Source of the DNA: Microvirga pudoricolor
Lineage (GTDB): Bacteria > Pseudomonadota > Alphaproteobacteria > Rhizobiales > Beijerinckiaceae
Assembly: GCF_016892705.1 (NCBI RefSeq)
Contig: NZ_JAFEMB010000001.1
Location: 124,001-188,000 of the forward strand
Reading direction: 5' to 3'
Length of the DNA: 64,000 nt
Shown: positions 38,345-45,912 of the stretch, piece by piece
How the letters are laid out: every line of letters starts with the position of its first letter
Numbering within the stretch: the stretch's first letter is position 1
Position numbers and translations under genes: made by a program
The notes under the pieces: generated by a model
Told to the model about the DNA's origin: nothing
Seen by the model: only the letters and a program-made list of their open reading frames with translations
Databases searched by the model: none

Positions 38345-39363
38345 CGGCGGGAGCGGTAGACCTCGCCGGCGAGCATGACCTGACGGATCCGAAGATCCGG
38401 ACCCCACTCCACTTCCCCTGGATCCAGAACGATCCCATGTTTCGCGAGCGCAGGCTGCATGGCGGCGATCGGGTGATCGTGCGCCATCGCGATCGCTTCG
38501 TCGAAAGTGCAAAGCCCCCAGTCCACGACGTTGCGGACGGCATCGTCCAGGGTCAGCGACGAACCGGCCAGGTAGGTGCTCCGGGGCAATCTGACGGTGC
38601 CGTCGCCGGAGCGTTCCACGACCATGCCTGCGAATGGGTACTCGCCCGGCGGTGCGTAGGCCGCCGCGACCGCGTCCGTGACGAGGATGGATCGGGCCAG
38701 CGACTTGGCGCGCAGCATCACCTTGAGAGCCGAGGGCGGGATGTGGATCCCGTCCGCGATGAATGTGGCCACGAGCCGATCTTCGCTCAGCTGAGCGAAA
38801 AGCGAATTGGCGAACTTGTGATGAGTTTGCGCGATCCCATTGCCGAGATGGGTCGACAGCGTGGCCCCCGCCGTCGCCGATCGGCCAATGGTCTCCACGT
38901 CGGCGGACGAATGCCCGACCGCCACGATCTTGCCGCCCTCCACGGCTGCCCGCACGAAGCTCTCGCTTCCCGCCTGCTCGGGCGCCAGCGTGATCAGCAA
39001 AATCGGCCGGCTCAGGCCCGCTTCCACCCGCGCCACGAGATCGATATCGGGCGGGATCATCACCTCGCGCGGATGGCAGCCCGCATAACCTTCCGTGGGG
39101 TTCAGAAACGGTCCTTCGAGATGGTAGCCCGGCACCATGCGGGGCCCGAGGCGGCTCTCGCGCACCGCGTGATCGAGCGCTCGAAAGCGTACCGCCAGGG
39201 TCGCCTCATCGGCGGTGATCAAGGTGGGAAGGCAGAGGGTCACGCCGGTTTCCAGCATGCCGGCCAGCGCTCTGTCGAACGCTTCCGGGGTCAGGCCGGC
39301 ATCGTTGAAGTCGACGCCGGCAAAGCCGTTGACCTGAAGATCGAAAAGGCCCCCGGTGATCAT
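38323..39363 (-). CDS. nagA: NagA-like N-acetylglucosamine-6-phosphate deacetylase, short N-terminus
   Basis: The 346-aa amidohydrolase is predicted to remove the acetyl group from GlcNAc-6-phosphate. Key sites are present: the Gln-X-Asn variant of the metal motif (FDLQVNGFAGVDFND), Glu in YHLEGPFLNP, His in VAVGHSSAD and STHLGNGIAQ, catalytic Asp in VTDAVAAAY. Compared with E. coli NagA (382 aa) the N-terminal 45-55 residues, which form part of the beta-sandwich, are missing: ATG 39363 lies at the QVNG motif, 5 bp after the nagB-like stop, and the open frame upstream shows no NagA-like sequence. It is the last gene of the ATPase-permease-nagB-nagA operon. Confidence 0.85.
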   Translation of the reverse strand: MITGGLFDLQVNGFAGVDFNDAGLTPEAFDRALAGMLETGVTLCLPTLITADEATLAVRFRALDHAVRESRLGPRMVPGYHLEGPFLNPTEGYAGCHPREVMIPPDIDLVARVEAGLSRPILLITLAPEQAGSESFVRAAVEGGKIVAVGHSSADVETIGRSATAGATLSTHLGNGIAQTHHKFANSLFAQLSEDRLVATFIADGIHIPPSALKVMLRAKSLARSILVTDAVAAAYAPPGEYPFAGMVVERSGDGTVRLPRSTYLAGSSLTLDDAVRNVVDWGLCTFDEAIAMAHDHPIAAMQPALAKHGIVLDPGEVEWGPDLRIRQVMLAGEVYRSRRQSAAVT

Positions 39364-39368
39364 CGGCC

Positions 39369-40136
39369 TCAACCCTCCTGCGCGTCGGCCAGTGTCTCGG
39401 GCGACAGGCGCGACGCTGCGGGGCGGTCCAGGAAGACCGTACAGCGGGAATGGGTCTTCAGGATCGACGCCGGATAGTCGGGCGTGATCGGGCCCTCGAT
39501 GGCGGCCTGGACGGCCACTGCCTTGCGTTCGTCCGGGACGGAGATCACCAGCACGTCGCTCTTCAAGATCTGCTGGATGCTCATGGAGATCGCCTTGGCG
39601 GGAACATCCTCGAGGGACGGGAACCAGCCCTCCCCCAGTTGCTGGCGGCGGCAGCCTTCGTCGAGCTCGACGACGATATACGGCGACCGGGTATCGAAAT
39701 CCGCAGGCGGATCGTTGAAGGCCAGGTGGCAGTTCTCGCCGATCCCCGCGAAGCACACGTCGATGGTCTTTCCGTCGATGGCCCTGTTGAGGCGGACGAT
39801 CTCCTCGTCGAGATCTTCGGCGTCGCCGGTCACCTCCGTGAAGACCGCCAGGCCGGGAACTCGGGAGACGAAACGCTCCTGCAGATAGCCTCGAAAGCTC
39901 GCCGGATGGGTTTTGGGCAGCCCTACATATTCGTCGAGATGATAGGCCGAGACCTTCGACCAGTCGATGCCGGGGATCTCAACGAGGGCGCCAAGAACCT
40001 CGAACTGACTGGCCCCGGTCGCCACGATGATGTTCGCCTCCCCGCGCTCCGCAATGGCGTTCCTGATCGCGGCGGCACCTTGCGCCGCGGCCGCCGCGCC
40101 GAGAGACTGCTTGTCGTCGAAGAGCCGTATATCCAT
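39369..40136 (-). CDS. NagB-like glucosamine-6-phosphate deaminase/isomerase family protein
   Basis: The 255-aa protein belongs to the NagB/6-phosphogluconolactonase superfamily; NagB converts GlcN-6-phosphate to fructose-6-phosphate and ammonia. The sugar-phosphate loop [30 protein letters not shown] and [14 protein letters not shown] are clear. In E. coli NagB the corresponding catalytic segment is VGNDGHIAFNEP; here Asn replaces the catalytic Asp and Cys replaces the Gly before His, so it is closer to the YieK-like subgroup and its activity could differ. ATG 40136 was chosen; an in-frame TTG at 40148 is possible. It precedes nagA by 5 bp. Confidence 0.82.
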   Translation of the reverse strand: MDIRLFDDKQSLGAAAAAQGAAAIRNAIAERGEANIIVATGASQFEVLGALVEIPGIDWSKVSAYHLDEYVGLPKTHPASFRGYLQERFVSRVPGLAVFTEVTGDAEDLDEEIVRLNRAIDGKTIDVCFAGIGENCHLAFNDPPADFDTRSPYIVVELDEGCRRQQLGEGWFPSLEDVPAKAISMSIQQILKSDVLVISVPDERKAVAVQAAIEGPITPDYPASILKTHSRCTVFLDRPAASRLSPETLADAQEG

Positions 40137-40157
40137 CGTGTCAGCCAATCCTGAGGG

Positions 40158-41795
40158 TCAGAGCAGGGCCCGTTCGTCGCGGCCCATGAGACGAAAAGCA
40201 CAATAGATGGCGGCGCCGCTGATGAGAAGCAGAACCGTGGAAAGTGCCGCCGCCGTGCCGTAATCGCCGTCGTTGATCGCGATGTAGATCCGGACCGGCA
40301 TCGTGGCGGTGCTGCCGACATACAGCACGAGGGACGAGGACAGCTCGTTGATGGCCGTGACGAAGCTCAGCATGCCGCCCGCGATGATGCCGGGAACGAT
40401 CAGCGGCACCGTGACCTTCATGAAGGCCTGGAGCGGGCTGTAGCCGAGCGAGATGGCAGCCTCCTCCATGCTCGGGCTGACCTGCCTAAGCGCGGAGGCG
40501 GACGACCGAACCGAATACGGCAGACGCCGGATGAAAATCGACAGGATGATGATGAGCGCCGTTCCGGTGATGGCGAATGGCGGAGAGTTGAAAGCGGCCA
40601 CGAACGCGATGCCGACCACGATCCCCGGCATCACATAGGGAACCATGAGGGTTGCATCGAGAGACGAGGTGTTCACGTTCGTCCGGCGCGCCACGAGGCA
40701 GCCGATGATGGTGCCGATGGTCACCGTCAGGAACACGGTCGCGGCAGAGAACACCAGGGAGTTCTGGACCACATCGGCGAGGTTGTAGAGGATCCGCCGG
40801 TAGCTATCGAGTCCCAGGCCCGGTTGGAACACCGGCCCGTTCGTGCGCCGGATCGAATAGATCGCCGCGATGATGGCCGGCATCGCACCCGCAAGGGCGA
40901 TGAAGTAGACCGCCACGTGGGCCACCACGTTCCAGACGCCCGTCAGCTTCTTCTTGACGGGCTTGTTGATGAGGTTGCCGTGGTAGACATTCTTGCGGGA
41001 CATGTAGCGCTGCCCGAAGACGAACAGCATCGACAGGAGGATCAGCATGATGCTGATGGTCGTCGCCATGCCGAGATTGCTGCCGATCTCCGCCGAGTAA
41101 AGCGTGTAGGCCTCGGTTGCCAGCACGCTGAAGCCGCGGCCGATGAGCCGTGGCGTTCCGAAATCCGCGATGGAGTGGATCAGGGCGAGAAGCCCCCCCG
41201 CCGAGAGAGCCGGCAGGACCAGCGGGAAGGAGATCTTCATCACGCGCTTGAAGGGCGTCATGCCGAGGCTCTCGGCGGCCTCTTCCAGGGAGCGGTTGAT
41301 GTTCCCGAGCGCGCCGGATGCCAGGAGATAGACGTAAGGATAGAACTTGAACGAGAAGACGATGAGCACGCCCCACATGCCGAAAATGGGCGGCATGAAG
41401 AACCCCCACGACATGAGGGTCTGGCGGACGAGACCGTTGGAGCCGAACAGGACGATCCACGAATAGGCGCCGATGAAGGGCGGAGAGACCAGGGCCAGGA
41501 TCGCCAAGAGCGACACGAACCGGCCGCCCTTGATCTCGAGCCGGGCCATGCAGAAGGCCATGATGGAGCCGAGGACCAGCGATCCCACGAGACCGCCGAA
41601 GCCGACGATGAGCGTGTTGACGAAGGCGGTTCGGAAACGCGGCGTCGTGAAGAAGCGCTCGTAATTCGCCAGGGAGAAGTTTCCGGCCGCGTCCTGCATG
41701 CTCGACAACAGCACCGATCCCAGCGGGATGACGAGCAGGACGATCAGGATCAGCCAGGCCAGGATGCTGACGACGGTCCAGAAATTGAGCCGCAT
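40158..41795 (-). CDS. AfuB/FbpB-type fused ABC permease
   Basis: The 545-aa membrane protein carries two permease domains in tandem (about 12 helices), each with an EAA loop: SLEEAAESLGMTPFKRVMKI and SMEEAAISLGYSPLQAFMKV. This fused type occurs in ferric-iron (FbpB), phosphonate, thiamine and AfuB-type transporters. AfuABC of Actinobacillus carries hexose phosphates, not iron. The gene starts 1 bp after the ATPase stop and is followed by the NagB- and NagA-like genes, so an amino-sugar phosphate is the inferred substrate. Confidence 0.88.
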   Translation of the reverse strand: MRLNFWTVVSILAWLILIVLLVIPLGSVLLSSMQDAAGNFSLANYERFFTTPRFRTAFVNTLIVGFGGLVGSLVLGSIMAFCMARLEIKGGRFVSLLAILALVSPPFIGAYSWIVLFGSNGLVRQTLMSWGFFMPPIFGMWGVLIVFSFKFYPYVYLLASGALGNINRSLEEAAESLGMTPFKRVMKISFPLVLPALSAGGLLALIHSIADFGTPRLIGRGFSVLATEAYTLYSAEIGSNLGMATTISIMLILLSMLFVFGQRYMSRKNVYHGNLINKPVKKKLTGVWNVVAHVAVYFIALAGAMPAIIAAIYSIRRTNGPVFQPGLGLDSYRRILYNLADVVQNSLVFSAATVFLTVTIGTIIGCLVARRTNVNTSSLDATLMVPYVMPGIVVGIAFVAAFNSPPFAITGTALIIILSIFIRRLPYSVRSSASALRQVSPSMEEAAISLGYSPLQAFMKVTVPLIVPGIIAGGMLSFVTAINELSSSLVLYVGSTATMPVRIYIAINDGDYGTAAALSTVLLLISGAAIYCAFRLMGRDERALL

Positions 41796-41796
41796 C

Positions 41797-42858
41797 TTAT
41801 CGTGCTCCGAGGGAAACGCGCGCGCCCTGCTGATCGAACCCCATCACGTGACCGCGTCGGAAGGCCAGTGTCACCGGATGTCCCTGTTCCATCGTCAGCG
41901 ACGGCTCGGGATCCGCGACTTGCACCACCAACTTCCCAACGGAAGTCTTGGCGGCGATATGGGCCTCTCGGCCGAGATAGGTGTACTTTTCGACCGTGCC
42001 GGGCACCCGGATCGTGTCGGCCGGCAGGTCGCCCTCGCCGAGGCGGATATGCTCGGGCCGGATCGCCCATTGGCTCAGGCTGGCTGGAGCATCCTGGAGA
42101 ATCGAAGCTTCGAGGGCCGGGTCGGTCCCGCGTTGAAGCACGTTCATGGTGCCCACGAACGAGGCCGCGAATAGGGTTTGCGGCGATGAGTAAATGTCCT
42201 GCGGCGTGCCGATCTGCTGAATGCGTCCCGTGCTCATCACGCAGATGCGGTCGGAGATGGCGAGCGCTTCCTCCTGGTCGTGGGTGACGTAGATCGCGGC
42301 GATCCCGATCTTCTTCTGGATATCGCGGATCTCGTCCCGCAGGTCCACGCGGAGCTTGGCATCGAGGTTCGAGAGCGGCTCGTCCATGAGGAGGAGCTTA
42401 GGCCTGATCACCATCGCGCGCGCAAGGCCGATGCGCTGCTGCTGCCCGCCCGACATCGCTGCCGGAAGACGGTCCCGGAAATCTGTCAGGCGTGCCGTCG
42501 CAAGCGCCTCGGCGACACGCCTCTGGATGTCGGCCGCCGGGACCTTGCGGGCCTTCAGGCCGAAGGCCACGTTTTCGCTGACGGTCAGGTGCGGAAAAAC
42601 AGCGTAGTCCTGGAACACCATGCCGATGTCGCGCTTGTGGGCCGGCACGGTATCGAGGCGCCGGCCGTCGAGCTTGATATTCCCGTCCGACAATTCGATG
42701 AAGCCGGCGATCGACCGTAGCAGCGTCGTCTTCCCGCAACCGCTCGGACCCAGAAGCGTGAAGAACTCGTCCCTTCCCACCGAAAGAGAAACGCCGTCCA
42801 GGGCGCGCGCTGCGCCTCCATAGACTTTAGTTGCATTCTCGACTTCCAGATAGGCCAT
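41797..42858 (-). CDS. AfuC/FbpC-type ABC transporter ATP-binding protein
   Basis: The 353-aa ATPase has Walker A GPSGCGKTTLLRS, Q-loop VFQDYAVFPHLTV, signature MSGGQQQRIGLARAM, Walker [13 protein letters not shown] and H-switch YVTHDQEEAL, plus a C-terminal TOBE domain ([13 protein letters not shown]). ATG 42858 was chosen because GGGCGGGC precedes it and it begins the standard MAYLEVENATKVYG start; the frame upstream runs through the promoter region. It is the first gene of the leftward operon, divergent from its cognate binding-protein gene at 43000. Confidence 0.9.
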   Translation of the reverse strand: MAYLEVENATKVYGGAARALDGVSLSVGRDEFFTLLGPSGCGKTTLLRSIAGFIELSDGNIKLDGRRLDTVPAHKRDIGMVFQDYAVFPHLTVSENVAFGLKARKVPAADIQRRVAEALATARLTDFRDRLPAAMSGGQQQRIGLARAMVIRPKLLLMDEPLSNLDAKLRVDLRDEIRDIQKKIGIAAIYVTHDQEEALAISDRICVMSTGRIQQIGTPQDIYSSPQTLFAASFVGTMNVLQRGTDPALEASILQDAPASLSQWAIRPEHIRLGEGDLPADTIRVPGTVEKYTYLGREAHIAAKTSVGKLVVQVADPEPSLTMEQGHPVTLAFRRGHVMGFDQQGARVSLGAR

Positions 42859-42892
42859 GCGCCCGCCCTTGAACTTATTGCTGCCCTTGCTT

Positions 42893-42909
42893 CCTTTACA
42901 CCATAAAGG
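42893..42909. promoter_or_regulatory. Perfect 6-bp inverted repeat in divergent promoter region
   Basis: CCTTTA-CACCA-TAAAGG lies between the divergent ATPase and binding-protein genes, 34 bp before the ATPase start. The arrangement suggests an operator for the DeoR regulator encoded at 45016 or for another factor. Confidence 0.5.
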
Positions 42910-42912
42910 TCG

Positions 42913-42930
42913 ATGTTTAGATTGCAACAT
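42913..42930. promoter_or_regulatory. Candidate DeoR/GlpR-type operator
   Basis: ATGTT, eight bases, AACAT: half-sites and spacing match those of the GlpR operator of the DeoR family (ATGTT-N8-AACAT), though the inner CG dinucleotides are absent. It lies 3 bp from the repeat at 42893-42909 in the shared promoter region of an operon pair that includes a DeoR gene. Confidence 0.5.
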
Positions 42931-42999
42931 ATGGCCGTTCGTTTTGCGACATTCCTTAACGCAGGGTCACACTGCATCTTCGGTCTTCGGGAGGAAGCG

Positions 43000-43974
43000 A
43001 TGAAGACGTTCACGAGTTTGGTTGCGGGCGCCATCGGCGTCGTCGCCCTGGGAGGCACTGCCTTCGCGCAGGGCAAGGTCGTTCTCTACACGGCTCACAA
43101 GACATCCCTTGTGCAGAAGCTGGCGCCGCAATTCGAAGCGGAGACCGGCATCAAGACCGAGGTCATTCAGCTCGGTTCGAGCGAAATTGTCCGCCGCGCC
43201 CGCGCGGAGATGAGCGCCCCGAAGGCCGATGTGATCTGGAGCATCACGGGCGACATTCTTGGCAACAATCCGGACCTCCTGGAGCCCTACAAGCCCAAGG
43301 ATTTCGACGCCATCGACAAGCGCTTCGTGAAGAGCGACGCGTGGACGCCCTACACGGCGGTGATCTACGTGCTGATGCAGAATACCAAGATGGTGCCTGA
43401 TGCCGATACGCCCAAAAACTGGGCCGAGCTCAGCAACCCGAAATGGAAGGGCAAGGTCGCCTCCGCCCGCGCCGACAATTCCGGCTCGGCCTTCCAGCAG
43501 ATGATGACGGTCCTGTCGGTCTTCGGCGACAAGGGGTGGGACGAGTACCAGAAGCTGGCCCAGAACTTCGTCTTCACGGACAGCTCCGGCGCCGTACCGC
43601 GCTACGTGGCCGACGGGGAGGCTCCATTGGGCCTGACTCTCGAGGACAATGCGCTTGAGTACAAGGTCGGCGGCGCTCCCGTGAAGATTGCCTACATCGC
43701 GGACGGCACGACCGCGTCTCCGGACGGCGTCGCCCTCATCAAGGGCGCGCCTAATGCTGAGAACGGCAAGAAGTTCATCGATTGGGCCCTGACCAAAAAG
43801 ACCCAGGAGGCCCTCGTCCAGGAAGGCGGGCGCCGGTCCGTCCGCACGGACGTTAAGGGACCCGGCGACGTTCCTCCGCTGAGCAGCCTCAACCTCGTCA
43901 CCTTGAAGAACATCAAAGATCTGGGCGGCACGGAGGCGATCCTAAACCAGTGGCGCAAGGCCACCGGCCAGTAA
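43000..43974 (+). CDS. AfuA-like periplasmic binding protein, probably for a sugar phosphate
   Basis: The 324-aa protein has a Sec signal peptide (residues 1-23, GGTAFA-QG) and the two-lobed fold of the FbpA/AfuA/PhnS class: VVLYTAHKTSLVQKLAPQFE, TGIKTEVIQLGSSEIVRRAR, SITGDILGNNPDLL, GLTLEDNALEY. In ferric-binding FbpA proteins the last region holds a Tyr-Tyr pair that binds iron; here the matching positions carry Glu-Asp-Asn, so iron transport is unlikely. Together with the NagB/NagA genes this favours a sugar-phosphate ligand, as shown for AfuA. ATG 43000 follows a strong GGGAGGAAG site. The PP2C-like gene follows after 34 bp. Confidence 0.87.
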   Translation: MKTFTSLVAGAIGVVALGGTAFAQGKVVLYTAHKTSLVQKLAPQFEAETGIKTEVIQLGSSEIVRRARAEMSAPKADVIWSITGDILGNNPDLLEPYKPKDFDAIDKRFVKSDAWTPYTAVIYVLMQNTKMVPDADTPKNWAELSNPKWKGKVASARADNSGSAFQQMMTVLSVFGDKGWDEYQKLAQNFVFTDSSGAVPRYVADGEAPLGLTLEDNALEYKVGGAPVKIAYIADGTTASPDGVALIKGAPNAENGKKFIDWALTKKTQEALVQEGGRRSVRTDVKGPGDVPPLSSLNLVTLKNIKDLGGTEAILNQWRKATGQ

Positions 43975-44008
43975 GGCCGACCTGCGACACGAGACCTGAG
44001 CGAGACTG

Positions 44009-45001
44009 ATGCGGATCGAAGCGTTCTCCCAAGGCAAGGTTTTCCTGCGGCCGGAAGACAACGAAGACAGCTTCATCGTCATCCCAGGCATCGGTTACGC
44101 CGTCATCGACGGCGTAACCGACCACAACGGCACCTATTTCGGCGACGTGAAGGCCGGGCGTTTCGCCTCGCAGACCGTCAAGCGGGCTCTGGGCGAGTAT
44201 CTCCTGTCTCGGCAGGATTCCGGGTCCCGCCCCGATCCGCAGGATCTTGTCGGCCATCTCTCGAAGCGGCTCCGGGAAGCCTATGAGCACCATGGTCAAC
44301 TCGAAAATGCCCGCGCGGACTTGAACAGGCGTGCCGGCTGCGCCTTCACGGTCGCGATCCATGCGGGCGACAGCCTCGACATCGTGGCGGTCGGCGACGC
44401 GGGCGTCCGTCTCAACGGCCGCGACGTTCACCAGATGGCCAAGCCGCTCGATGTTGTGACATCCCTCATGCGGCGCGAGGCCTGGAACCTGTTTGCCGCC
44501 GAAGGTTTCGGCGAGCTGGACAGCGACTCGCTCTCCGCTTCGATCAATCGCTACGGCGTCAACCACCAAGCCGATCCGAGGATCACGGATAAGCGCAAGG
44601 CGACAATCCGCGAGCGCGTCCTCCAGGCCTTCGCGGGCATGTTCCAAGGGATCCCGCCGGCGGAGGTCGAGCACCTCATCGCGAATGGCATCGCTCATGG
44701 CCAGAGACGATTTTCCAACAAGGCGGATCTCGAACTCGCCTATGGTCTCTTGGACGGCTTCGATGTGCCGGATCAGCATGTCCTCCACCTCGCCTTTCCC
44801 GTGAAGGATGTCGAGCAGATCGAGCTCTTCTCGGACGGCTATTTCAAGTGCGGGGACGATTTCGGCGTCGCGTCCTGGGAAGAAGCCTTCCGCGAGGTCG
44901 AGAAGGTGGACCCTCACAAGATCGGCCCGTACATGAGCACCAAGGGCACCACGTCATCGGCCTACACGGACGACCGAACCTATCTCGGAGTCCAGCTCTA
45001 G
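44009..45001 (+). CDS. PP2C-like phosphatase in the amino-sugar transporter operon
   Basis: The 330-aa soluble protein is a divergent member of the PPM/PP2C metal-dependent phosphatases. Motifs in order: RPEDNEDSF (residues 14-22), the metal-binding AVIDGVTDHNG (Asp34-Gly35), CAFTVAIHAGDSLDIVAVGD with the Gly-Asp motif, LFSDGYFK, and the C-terminal DDRTYLGVQL that matches the metal-binding Asp-Asp-X-Thr motif. An inserted region of about 100 residues lies between the last two. It could dephosphorylate a protein or the imported sugar phosphate; the sequence cannot decide. It lies between the binding protein (34 bp) and the DeoR gene (14 bp). Confidence 0.75.
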   Translation: MRIEAFSQGKVFLRPEDNEDSFIVIPGIGYAVIDGVTDHNGTYFGDVKAGRFASQTVKRALGEYLLSRQDSGSRPDPQDLVGHLSKRLREAYEHHGQLENARADLNRRAGCAFTVAIHAGDSLDIVAVGDAGVRLNGRDVHQMAKPLDVVTSLMRREAWNLFAAEGFGELDSDSLSASINRYGVNHQADPRITDKRKATIRERVLQAFAGMFQGIPPAEVEHLIANGIAHGQRRFSNKADLELAYGLLDGFDVPDQHVLHLAFPVKDVEQIELFSDGYFKCGDDFGVASWEEAFREVEKVDPHKIGPYMSTKGTTSSAYTDDRTYLGVQL

Positions 45002-45015
45002 GGAGCTGCAGGAGA

Positions 45016-45816
45016 ATGCTGGGGCAAGCCATACTCCTTCAAGAGGCCAAGCTCGACGCCGACGAGCGCCAGCGGCTCATCGTCGACGCCATCGCGAAGA
45101 AGGGCGCCATCTCGGTCGCGACCTTCGCCCGCGAATGCGGCGTCACCACCCAGACCATCCGCCGTGACCTCGAGAAGCTCGGAGCCCAAGGATTGATCCA
45201 GAAGGCCCATGGGGCGGCCTTTGCGGGTCCGGGAACCGTCGTTCAAGCCTACAAGGACCGCAGCGTCACGCAGGTCGAGGTGAAGCGCAGGCTCGTCCAG
45301 AGACTGGCGGAATTCATCGAGCCCGGCGCGACAATCTTCGTAGGTCTCGGCACGACTTTCAATTCAGTGCATGAAATCCTGCGAGACCAGCCGAGAATTA
45401 TCCTGGCGACGAACAATCTGGGCGTCGCCCATAGCTGCACCTTCAATACCGGCGTGACGCTTTTCGTGTTCGGAGGCTACCTGCGCCGCAACGACACCGC
45501 GATCCTGGCCGTCACGGATGGCGGCCTGCACGACCGGTTCAAGTTCGATGTGGCCATCTTCGGGGCCAATGCGGTGGATGAGGACGGCGCTTTCCTGGCC
45601 TTTGACCCTCTGGAGGCCGAATTCACGCGGGACGTGATCAAGGCCTCTCGCAGGGTCATCTTCGTGATCCAGGAGGAAAAATTCAACAGCCGGGCCCCGC
45701 ACGTCGTGGCACATATGCAGGATGTCTCGGTCCTCGTCACCAATTGCGACGTGCGCACCAAGGTGGCCAACCCTGAAATCGTCAAAGGGACACGGCTGAT
45801 CAATATCGAAGGCTGA
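45016..45816 (+). CDS. DeoR-family transcriptional regulator
   Basis: The 266-aa protein has an N-terminal DeoR helix-turn-helix (about residues 15-70; RQRLIVDAIAKKGAISVATF, TTQTIRRDLEKL, LIQKAHGAA) and a C-terminal sugar-phosphate-sensing domain related to phosphosugar isomerases (IFVGLGTTFNSVHEIL, DVAIFGANAVDEDGAFLAFD). DeoR proteins usually repress and respond to a phosphorylated sugar, which fits the NagA/NagB context. ATG 45016 follows CAGGAGA. It is the last gene of the rightward operon; a GC hairpin follows. It likely controls both divergent operons. Confidence 0.9.
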   Translation: MLGQAILLQEAKLDADERQRLIVDAIAKKGAISVATFARECGVTTQTIRRDLEKLGAQGLIQKAHGAAFAGPGTVVQAYKDRSVTQVEVKRRLVQRLAEFIEPGATIFVGLGTTFNSVHEILRDQPRIILATNNLGVAHSCTFNTGVTLFVFGGYLRRNDTAILAVTDGGLHDRFKFDVAIFGANAVDEDGAFLAFDPLEAEFTRDVIKASRRVIFVIQEEKFNSRAPHVVAHMQDVSVLVTNCDVRTKVANPEIVKGTRLINIEG

Positions 45817-45825
45817 TGGCGGCCT

Positions 45826-45848
45826 GGCGGCCCGGCGGCCGGGCCGCC
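45826..45848 (+). terminator. GC-rich hairpin after the DeoR gene
   Basis: GGCGGCCCGG, a CGG loop and CCGGGCCGCC form a perfect 10-bp stem 9 bp after the DeoR stop. No T-run follows, so it may be a Rho-assisted or partial terminator. Confidence 0.6.
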
Positions 45849-45912
45849 GGAGGATGGTCAGCCCGACCCGGTTGAACCATACTGGATCGGCCTACAGGCC
45901 AGGGAAACGTCC

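Noticed and set aside
40158-43974. Annotation of the FbpABC-like transporter as a ferric iron transporter.
   Set aside because: The binding protein lacks the adjacent tyrosines that coordinate iron, and the ATPase and permease genes are in one operon with NagB- and NagA-like genes. A sugar-phosphate class is more consistent.
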